Source: Bacillota bacterium
GTDB lineage: Bacteria > Bacillota > Clostridia > Christensenellales > UMGS416
Direction of reading: 5' to 3'
Assembly (NCBI GenBank): GCA_023428265.1
Contig: JAEYYW010000110.1
Span: 1-19,933, forward strand
DNA: 19,933 nucleotides
Shown: positions 1 to 6,015 of the stretch, piece after piece
How the letters are laid out: the number at the start of each line of letters is the position of its first letter
Position numbering within the stretch: the first letter of the stretch is position 1
Notes under the pieces: generated by a model
Seen by the model: the letters and a program-made list of their open reading frames with translations, nothing else
The model's database searches: none
What the model was told of the DNA's origin: nothing
Program-made: the position numbers and the translations under genes

Positions 1-1
1 T

Positions 2-1906
2 GTGAGTGATGTCAAGACCGCATATGGCGCAAAGATTGCTTCGCCGAGTATGCCGGCAAAAGCTGGATATTCCTTTGCAGGTTGGTATAAGGAAGTTGCG
101 TGCACCAATGCCTGGGATTTCGCTGCCGACCCGGTAACGGGGGATGTCACCCTGTATGCCAAGTGGACGGTGAACTCCTACACAGTTTCATTTAACAGCC
201 AGGGTGGAAGTGATGTCACAAGCAAGAAGGCTCCGTTCGGCTCAACAATATCAGAGCCCATATCGCCAACCCGCTCAGGCTATACCTTTGCTGGCTGGTA
301 TAAAGAAGCAGCCACAACAAACGCATGGGTTTTCAGCACGGATACGATGCCGGCTCAAAACATCACGCTTTATGCAAAGTGGGCGGCCAACAAGTATGCA
401 GTCACCTTCGACAGCCAGGGTGGCAGCGCTGTGCCAGGTATTGAGGTTGAATACAACGCGAAAATCACAGCACCGAAACCGCCGACGAAAAACGGCTTTG
501 GATTCGGCGGCTGGTATATGGAACCGGCCTGCATAAACGCCTGGGAGTTTGGCACGAACACTATGCCGGCTCATGATATCACACTGTACGCCAGGTGGTC
601 GAATACCCAGCATACTGTCAGCTTCATTACCCAAGGTGGAACCTCCGTCGCCCCCATGACCGTCAACTTTGGAGCCTTGATCTCCGCTCCAACACCTCCA
701 ACCCGCACAGGCTATTTCTTCCAGGGCTGGTACAAGGAATCTTCCTGTGCAACCGCGTGGAATTTCTCCACCGACAGCGTAACTGCAGATATTACACTCT
801 ATGCCAAGTGGGCTTCAACGACACCAACTGGAGTAGTGGCAGCATCCGCATCCTATTCCAGCGTTAAGGTGTCTTGGAAAACAGTCCCAGGTGCATCCGG
901 TTATCAGGTTTATCGCTCTGCATCCAGTACTGGGACGTATGCTTTGGTCGCCACGGTAACGGGCACCAGCTTCATAAACACCGGCTTGACCACCGGCACC
1001 GCATATTACTACAAAGTGCGCTCTTATAGAGGCACGGTCTATAGCTCATACTCCGCAGTAGTATCGGCCAGGCCAGTGCCCACTGCGCCGGCTTCCCCCA
1101 GGGCAGCAGCAGTAACCTACAACAGCATCAAAGTGACATGGGCTGCTGTGAGTGGTGCGACGAAGTATGAAGTGTACCGCGCGACATCCAGCACCGGAAC
1201 CTATGCGCTGCTGACGACGACATCCTATCTCTACTATACCAACGGCAGCGTGAACACCGGCACCACCTATTACTACAAGGTGCGTGCTTACCGGCTGGTT
1301 GGCAGCACGAAGAGGTATGGTGCATTCTCAAGCGTTGTGTCCGCCAAGACATCAATGGGCACACCTGGTTCATTTAAGGCAGCCCCTGCGACCTACAGCA
1401 GCATCAAAGTGACATGGAGCGCCGTAACCGGTGCGTCGGGATATGTGGTTTACCGCGCGACATCCAGCACAGGGAGCTACACATCTGTGGGTACTGCCAC
1501 GTCCACCAGCTTCACCAACACCAACATAGGCACCGGTATTACCTATTACTACAAGGTGAGGGCATATCGCACAGTGGGCGGCACGAAGGTGTACGGGCCA
1601 TATTCCGCTTCTGCAACAGCCAAGACAAGTATGAGTTACCCAACAACAGCCAGAGCCGCACGAGCCAGTTCCACCAGCATCAAAGTAACGTGGAGCGCGG
1701 TCTCAGGCGCGACCAGATATGAAGTGTGGCACAGCACGTCCTCAGGCGGCACCTACACACTGGTAGCGACAACAGCCTCGCTGTATTACACCAACGGCAG
1801 CCTGACCACCGGCAAGACTTACTACTACAAGGTGCGTGCCTATCACCTGGAGGGCAGCACGAAGGTTTATGGACCCTGGTCGAAGGTGGTATATGCCAAG
1901 CCCTGA
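2..1906 (+). CDS. Surface/secreted protein with InlB-type repeats and FN3-like domains (5'-truncated)
   Basis: The 3' part of a larger exported protein; the reading frame is open to the left edge. The first codon seen (GTG at 2) is probably internal, because the first repeat lacks its usual YTVSFNSQGG opening. Residues 1-55, 60-127, 132-199 and 204-270 are four repeats of the Listeria-Bacteroides/InlB B type, each with GY-F-GWY in the middle and TLYAKW or TLYARW at the end. Residues 275-359, 361-449, 453-541 and 545-633 are four FN3-like beta domains with I/VKV-W near the start and TxYYYKVRxY near the end. The protein ends right after the last domain, with no LPxTG anchor, so attachment to the cell must come from the missing N-terminus or it is released. 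Such repeats are known in adhesins and carbohydrate-binding surface proteins. Binding partner unknown. The FN3 units are also alike at DNA level, so the array can probably expand and contract. Confidence 0.88.
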   Translation: MSDVKTAYGAKIASPSMPAKAGYSFAGWYKEVACTNAWDFAADPVTGDVTLYAKWTVNSYTVSFNSQGGSDVTSKKAPFGSTISEPISPTRSGYTFAGWYKEAATTNAWVFSTDTMPAQNITLYAKWAANKYAVTFDSQGGSAVPGIEVEYNAKITAPKPPTKNGFGFGGWYMEPACINAWEFGTNTMPAHDITLYARWSNTQHTVSFITQGGTSVAPMTVNFGALISAPTPPTRTGYFFQGWYKESSCATAWNFSTDSVTADITLYAKWASTTPTGVVAASASYSSVKVSWKTVPGASGYQVYRSASSTGTYALVATVTGTSFINTGLTTGTAYYYKVRSYRGTVYSSYSAVVSARPVPTAPASPRAAAVTYNSIKVTWAAVSGATKYEVYRATSSTGTYALLTTTSYLYYTNGSVNTGTTYYYKVRAYRLVGSTKRYGAFSSVVSAKTSMGTPGSFKAAPATYSSIKVTWSAVTGASGYVVYRATSSTGSYTSVGTATSTSFTNTNIGTGITYYYKVRAYRTVGGTKVYGPYSASATAKTSMSYPTTARAARASSTSIKVTWSAVSGATRYEVWHSTSSGGTYTLVATTASLYYTNGSLTTGKTYYYKVRAYHLEGSTKVYGPWSKVVYAKP

Positions 1907-1964
1907 GCATGCTCGGCATAAGACATGCCCTGTTACTGGATCGCCATCGATTATAGAAACACCC

Positions 1965-1989
1965 AAAGCCCAGCTATGCTGGGCTTTTT
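1965..1989 (+). terminator. Rho-independent terminator of the repeat-protein gene
   Basis: A 10-bp stem AAAGCCCAGC / GCTGGGCTTT with a TAT loop, followed by T residues, 58 bp after the stop at 1906. The same hairpin occurs at 8768-8792. Confidence 0.85.
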
Positions 1990-2010
1990 GTTGTATCACC
2001 GGATGGTAAT
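1965..2010 (+). repeat. 46-bp direct repeat, left copy (partner 8769-8814)
   Basis: It matches 8769-8814 in the same orientation with two mismatches (T/C at 1989, A/G at 2008). It covers the terminator hairpin plus about 20 bp beyond it (GTTGTATCACCGGATGGT). The pair brackets the whole two-esterase segment. Similarity stops at 2010. Confidence 0.9.
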
Positions 2011-2245
2011 GAGGTGCCTGCTCACTTTGATGTTGATGCAACACAACTGCCATCTATACCCCAACTGGAGCCCCATTTTGGGGTTCAAACGGGTTGGATA
2101 TCGAGATTAATGACGGCAATCCAGAGAGTTGGACCACAAATAATTAAGGATAACCATTTGCCATCGATGATGTAAATCTCTACTATTCTGTATATAATGC
2201 TTAAATAAGCTATACAAAAATATTAAGATTAGTGCAATCAATACC

Positions 2246-2274
2246 TTGACATGGAAGAATCTGTATGTTTAAAT
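2246..2274 (+). promoter_or_regulatory. Candidate sigma-A promoter, first esterase gene
   Basis: TTGACA at 2246-2251, a 17-bp spacer and TTAAAT at 2269-2274. The -35 and most of the spacer are conserved in copy B. A second candidate -10 (TATAAT, 2193-2198) lies upstream in the identical 37-bp block but has only a weak -35. Transcription from the TTGACA promoter would give an untranslated leader of about 570 nt, unusually long. Confidence 0.55.
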
Positions 2275-2287
2275 AATGCTATAAATA

Positions 2288-2299
2288 GTTAACGTAAAC
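2288..2299. promoter_or_regulatory. Operator-like near-palindrome, copy A
   Basis: GTTAACGTAAAC is symmetric except for one base pair on each side of the centre, and sits 13 bp after the -10, about where an RNA start-site repressor would bind. It is identical in copy B. Central-CG palindromes of this kind suit LacI-type repressors, but the binding protein is unknown. Confidence 0.4.
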
Positions 2300-2402
2300 C
2301 ATGCTACTTTGCGCATGCCGATCTCAAGAGCTTAGCAGACAGAACAGATATAAACGTGAGTTGCTGGGCAGGAATGTTCTTATGAGGCGGGTATCCCGGT
2401 TG

Positions 2403-2600
2403 AAGAGTTATTCGTGATCCTCGAGGTGATGAACCCGATCGAATCGATCGACGAGGAGCTCAACCCAGCAGCGAGAACCCGTGAAGACCGGCGACCGCGT
2501 GGCGGACCTACAGTCACCATCCCGACACCCGGATTGACCACATCCCGTTAAGAAATTGCTGAGCACATTGGAACCGCGCGAGCGGTAGATCATCGTGACT
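2403..2600 (+). pseudogene. Possible IS110-family transposase C-terminal relic
   Basis: One frame reads IESIDEELN, then ARTREDRR, then TVTIPTPGLTTS, a stop at about 2550, and continues in frame as EIAEHIGTARAVDHRD. This order resembles the C-terminal part of IS110-type transposases (a charged helix, then TIPGVGxxTA, then AEIGDxxRF). The stretch is GC-rich inside an AT-rich spacer, has a stop, and no ends or catalytic part are visible. It is a weak match made by eye; a chance open stretch is the alternative. Confidence 0.3.
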
Positions 2601-2850
2601 GCTTCCAATATTGTGGGGGGTGGTTAAGTGACTGTGTCATAGTATTATTTCTTTTTGTCCTTCGAATCACCAAATTATTTTGGGCAGCAAAAGGCTTATA
2701 TAGAATGATTGAACGGAAGAGGTGATTGTGAAGAACCATTTTGTAAAGCGGTCCGCTTAACCACGCTGCGCGCAAGGAACTCGACTGAAACGGAGAACCA
2801 CAACTCCAGAGCAAAAGAGGAAAAATTGTGTTATATGGAGGCATCGTGCT

Positions 2851-5334
2851 ATGTTGAGAAAACTAGGATCACTGTTGCTTGTGCTGACTATGCTAGTATC
2901 CGTATATCCAGGAACAGTTGCTTTTTCGGCGCCGGATACAATCGACACGTGGCGGCAGGTCGACCCTGCTGATGTCCAGGTTGGAAGAAGCTATCTCGTC
3001 GTGTCTGAGCATGGCGCGCTTGCCAACGCCCAAGCGACAATCCAGACACCCGGCGACGTCACCGGCGACACTCAGATTGGCATGGCGGTCAAGCCTGTGA
3101 CGATTGATGAAAACGGCTTAATCACATCCGTGGTGACGGACGACATGATCTGGCAGTTTGGCCTTGGCGCAAACACTGCGGCGGCATCCGGCGGCCTTGG
3201 CGGAAGCAAGGGCTACTCTTTATTGAACAACGCTCCCGGTACAGGCGGAGGCAAGGTGCCCCTGAGAAGGTTATCCAGCTTCAACGCGCAGCATGCACCC
3301 ATCAACACGACGGACGCATCCATCAATGGCAACCAGCAGAGCGTGTTGCTGCATGTTCTGGATGAAGAGGAAGGCAAAGTTGCCCTGTACATTTGGGGCG
3401 GGAACAACCAGTGGAATTTTGCCCTGACGAGTACGCCAGACGGCTTCACCGCCAAGAGCAGGGCAGCGAGCACGACGAGCGCGGCTCAACTGCTTGAACA
3501 GATGCAGGCGTCACCGTCATTGCGGCTGTATGAACCAAACGTGAACGTGGGTCTTCAGCACTACATCATGGCGTCATCCGGTGAGAACGGCAGTATAAGC
3601 CCATCCTCCCTGGCAGGCCATGTTTGGGTAAACGATGGCGCAAACGCGACCTTCACGTTCAACCCCGCGTTCGGGTTTGAAGTGGATAAAGTTACGGTTA
3701 ACGACGTAGAAGTGGCTGTTACAGACAACACATACACAATAACGAACGTCACCGCCAGCGGCACAAAAATCCACGTGACATTCAAGCCTGATTCACGCGC
3801 TACGGTTATACCGTTCATGGTGTATAACGACATATTCTCTGTCGGAAACGTCACGACAGCGGCCATCATCGACCTTGGCGAAGGCAAAGCGGCAAACCTT
3901 GCCGACCTGAGCGCCGACATGTTCACAGCGACCGCCAGGACCACAAGGCTTAACGGCCGGGACGTGATTTTCAACGGTTCGCGCAATATCACCAGGGTAT
4001 ATGTAAATAATAAGCCTGAACCGCTTGGCTACATAACACCCGCACCGGGATCCGCTGACCTCGTCACAAATACGCCCGCAAGCGGACGCTACATCATCGT
4101 TGAATTTGAGTTCTGGAATGCCAATGGCTATACATCCGGCTCAATGGTTTCGGGCTCCCTTCAAAACGCATTCTCGGCGATCCTCAATTACCGAGTTAAC
4201 GTGGATCGTGTGATCAAGCTGACAGACGGCACTGCCATAATCCCAAGATTCACTCAGGCATCTGTGGTAAACCCAGCGCTCGACAAGTTTGTCCCAGATA
4301 AAACGAACCCGGGCGGCACAGGCAGCATGGACATCCTGATTTCGATCGACGAGTCCTGGGAAGACCTCGGTCCTCTCCCGCTGTTCATCTATAACCATGG
4401 CGGCGGCCGCGGCGGCCCATCGGGGGACTACTTCGCGCCCATGCAAACCGCGAATGGCGCAGCCGTGCTGTCCAGGCTCCAGCTGAAAAACCCCGGCAAG
4501 TATAACGCGCACATCATAGCTACGCAGAACCACTCAGACAATCAGGCCAACAATGCGGCTCTTATTGCATACGTGAAGAAACTGGCCGCTGAGGGCAAGG
4601 TGGATCTGAACCGTATCTACATGTCCGGCTTCTCGATGGGCAGCATGTACACAGTGGGATTCTTTAACCGCAATCCTGAGTTTCTCGCAGCAATTGCTCC
4701 GCTTGCAGGAGGCAACTTGCCAAACGAGGAACAGCTTAGGCAGAACCCCGAGTACACAAAAACTGCCATATGGGCGCATACACATAAGAATGACTTCATG
4801 GGTACTGCTTGGACAAATTACTTCTCAACAGGCGCCGGCGGCATCGGCTTGTATGAAGATGCAAACGTGACGGTTCTGGACACCAATCAAGCCTTCAACT
4901 TCCCATACTACGGTTTTGACTGGACACCGCACGAAACCGAAGCCCAAGTGTACAGTAACCTGATCGGCCAATCCAATGCCCTTCACAGGTTTGGCCCAAG
5001 CCATGAAAAATACGCGGATAAGAACATCTTTGATTGGATGTTCGCACAATTCAGGTCCGAAAACAGGATTGGCGACCTGAAAGAGATGGTTGCAGGTCTG
5101 AATCTTGTTCGTGGCAATATAAATGCTCTGACGGTAAAACTGGATCAGGCATCGAAATTGCTGGGCATGAAGAATGACAAATCTGCAGAAGCGGTCGCAG
5201 TTCTGAACGGTTTTACCAACCAGCTCAATGGTTTTGTCAAAGCAGGTAAACTGAGTGAGGAGCAGTCCGCTGAGATGATTTCCGCTGCAGAAGAGACGAT
5301 CAGATATATAAACTATATGACTAAACTAAGATAG
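2851..5334 (+). CDS. Secreted EstA-like alpha/beta-hydrolase with FIMAH-like C-terminus
   Basis: An 827-aa exported protein, probably a carboxylic-ester hydrolase. The start is set by GGAGG 9 nt before ATG. Residues 1-25 are a signal peptide with a cut near AFSA. About 28-230 is an unrecognised beta-rich region. About 235-312 resembles the divergent InlB repeat (GENGSISP, FTFNPAFGFEVDKVTVN). About 313-470 resembles the Ig-like domain in front of Thermotoga EstA. About 475-740 is the hydrolase: oxyanion motif NHGGG at 515-519, nucleophile Ser595 in GFSMGS, likely acid Asp648, and His694 or His718 as the base. About 745-827 is helical and FIMAH-like (LKEMV, GNINALTVKLDQA, LSEEQSAEMI). No membrane anchor is seen. 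Its module is related to both halves of the next gene, and it shares that gene's leader. The substrate is unknown; acetyl, feruloyl or polyester bonds are possible. Confidence 0.82.
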   Translation: MLRKLGSLLLVLTMLVSVYPGTVAFSAPDTIDTWRQVDPADVQVGRSYLVVSEHGALANAQATIQTPGDVTGDTQIGMAVKPVTIDENGLITSVVTDDMIWQFGLGANTAAASGGLGGSKGYSLLNNAPGTGGGKVPLRRLSSFNAQHAPINTTDASINGNQQSVLLHVLDEEEGKVALYIWGGNNQWNFALTSTPDGFTAKSRAASTTSAAQLLEQMQASPSLRLYEPNVNVGLQHYIMASSGENGSISPSSLAGHVWVNDGANATFTFNPAFGFEVDKVTVNDVEVAVTDNTYTITNVTASGTKIHVTFKPDSRATVIPFMVYNDIFSVGNVTTAAIIDLGEGKAANLADLSADMFTATARTTRLNGRDVIFNGSRNITRVYVNNKPEPLGYITPAPGSADLVTNTPASGRYIIVEFEFWNANGYTSGSMVSGSLQNAFSAILNYRVNVDRVIKLTDGTAIIPRFTQASVVNPALDKFVPDKTNPGGTGSMDILISIDESWEDLGPLPLFIYNHGGGRGGPSGDYFAPMQTANGAAVLSRLQLKNPGKYNAHIIATQNHSDNQANNAALIAYVKKLAAEGKVDLNRIYMSGFSMGSMYTVGFFNRNPEFLAAIAPLAGGNLPNEEQLRQNPEYTKTAIWAHTHKNDFMGTAWTNYFSTGAGGIGLYEDANVTVLDTNQAFNFPYYGFDWTPHETEAQVYSNLIGQSNALHRFGPSHEKYADKNIFDWMFAQFRSENRIGDLKEMVAGLNLVRGNINALTVKLDQASKLLGMKNDKSAEAVAVLNGFTNQLNGFVKAGKLSEEQSAEMISAAEETIRYINYMTKLR

Positions 5335-5354
5335 TCATACAGGGATAATCAATT

Positions 5355-5390
5355 AGGCCGCATAGAATATCTTCATATTCTATGCGGCCT
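5355..5390 (+). terminator. Long perfect hairpin after the first esterase, probable terminator
   Basis: A perfect 16-bp stem (AGGCCGCATAGAATAT and its complement) with a CTTC loop starts 20 bp after the stop. The T-tract that follows is poor (ATTCTTTGATTC), so it may also act as an RNA-stabilising end. Confidence 0.7.
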
Positions 5391-5413
5391 ATTCTTTGAT
5401 TCAAGCAGGTTTA

Positions 5414-5512
5414 CCCTCGTCAGGCCGTTATGTCATCGCCGAACTGGTTATCTTACCGATCGCCACGCGACCGTCACACGATTACCCGGAACAAGGCTTT
5501 CGGCACTGTGGA
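5414..5512 (+). pseudogene. Decayed fragment of an EstA Ig-like domain
   Basis: Two blocks match the coding sequence of the next gene: TATGTCATCGCCGAACTGGT with its flanks aligns to about 6360-6410, and CGGAACAAGGCTTTC with its flanks aligns to about 6455-6488. The roughly 45-50 bp between the blocks in the gene are missing, and the frame is broken. By eye the blocks are close to 87-88% identical. It is a remnant of a third copy or of a failed duplication. Confidence 0.75.
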
Positions 5513-5648
5513 TTATAAAATTAGTGGTTCTAAGGGATAGCAAATAGATAAGGATAACTATCTGTCATCGGTGGTGCAAATCTCTACTATTCTGTATATA
5601 ATGCTTAAATAAGCCATGCGAAAATATTGAGATTAGTGCAAACAATAC

Positions 5649-5677
5649 TTGACATGGAAGAATCTACATGTTTTAAT
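5649..5677 (+). promoter_or_regulatory. Candidate sigma-A promoter, tandem esterase gene
   Basis: TTGACA at 5649-5654, 17 bp, TTTAAT at 5672-5677; a good consensus match conserved with copy A. It implies an untranslated leader of about 330 nt. Confidence 0.6.
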
Positions 5678-5690
5678 AACAACATGCATA

Positions 5691-5702
5691 GTTAACGTAA
5701 AC
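5691..5702. promoter_or_regulatory. Operator-like near-palindrome, copy B
   Basis: GTTAACGTAAAC, identical to 2288-2299 and at the same 13-bp distance after the -10, inside an 18-bp block identical between the copies. Confidence 0.4.
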
Positions 5703-6015
5703 CATATTTGCATTATTCCTTCCACGATGGCGTTATGCGACTGGAGCAGGGCCGATCTTTGGATGTTGATGAGTCCACCCATGACCGGATAATGAATGTC
5801 ATTTCGAAGTAATGTTTTTTCACCCAAGAAGCAGTAAGCACCAGCATTGCCGCGCGCAACTCTGTGGGTATGCTTGAGGATGCAGTGTATACAGGCCGGG
5901 CAAAGTCGCCGTGGCCGCTCTTGCTCGGACCTGATCCTTACAGTTAGGAGGTGAATTTCTGCTGCTCAGCCACCGGTGTCAATATCGATATCATAATGCA
6001 GAGAGGGTGTAGAAA

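Larger units (their letters stand above)
2138..2302 (+). repeat. Duplicated esterase leader, copy A (partner 5542-5705)
   Basis: It aligns along its whole length with 5542-5705 upstream of the second esterase gene, at very roughly 85% identity by eye. It includes a perfectly identical 37-bp block (2174-2210) and an identical 18-bp block ending at 2302. The perfect blocks carry a TATAAT and the GTTAACGTAAAC element; the TTGACA box is also conserved. This points to retained regulatory function rather than recent neutral duplication. Confidence 0.85.
2011..2850. other. Long gene-free stretch upstream of the first esterase
   Basis: No convincing gene. It holds a small hairpin at 2068-2086 (GAGCCCC / GGGGTTC, loop ATTTT, no T-run), the duplicated leader at 2138-2302 with its promoter and near-palindrome, a GC-rich stretch at 2403-2600 that may be a transposase relic, and an orphan start signal near 2716-2730. 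The AT-rich leader and the GC-rich relic differ sharply in base composition, which suggests assembly from separate pieces. Confidence 0.6.
5542..5705 (+). repeat. Duplicated esterase leader, copy B (partner 2138-2302)
   Basis: Homologous to copy A over its full length, with the 37-bp block identical at 5578-5614. It lies about 310 bp before its gene against about 550 bp for copy A; the difference roughly equals the GC-rich relic and adjacent spacer found only in the first. Confidence 0.85.
5391..6015. other. Long gene-free stretch between the two esterase genes
   Basis: It holds a decayed esterase-domain fragment (5414-5512), the second leader copy (5542-5705) with promoter and near-palindrome, and then about 240 bp of GC-richer sequence with no recognised gene. 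In that last part one plus frame reads HDGVMRLEQGRSLDVDES and on to a TAA at about 5810, then stays open to a TAG at about 5947. It may be a broken gene but matches nothing I know. A strong orphan AGGAGGTGA follows at about 5946-5954 with no nearby start codon; the esterase start is about 60 nt further on and has its own site. Confidence 0.55.

Noticed and set aside
1116..1906. CRISPR-like regularly spaced repeats
   Set aside because: The repeated runs are about 270-280 bp apart and lie in frame inside FN3-coding sequence; they are protein repeats.
2068..2086. Hairpin GAGCCCC / GGGGTTC as a terminator
   Set aside because: The stem is only 7 bp with one G-U pair and no T-run, and a good terminator already lies at 1965-1989.
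5355..5390. Perfect 16-bp inverted repeat as an IS end or recombination site
   Set aside because: Position right after a stop codon and the tetraloop form fit a transcript-end hairpin; no second copy is seen in the window.
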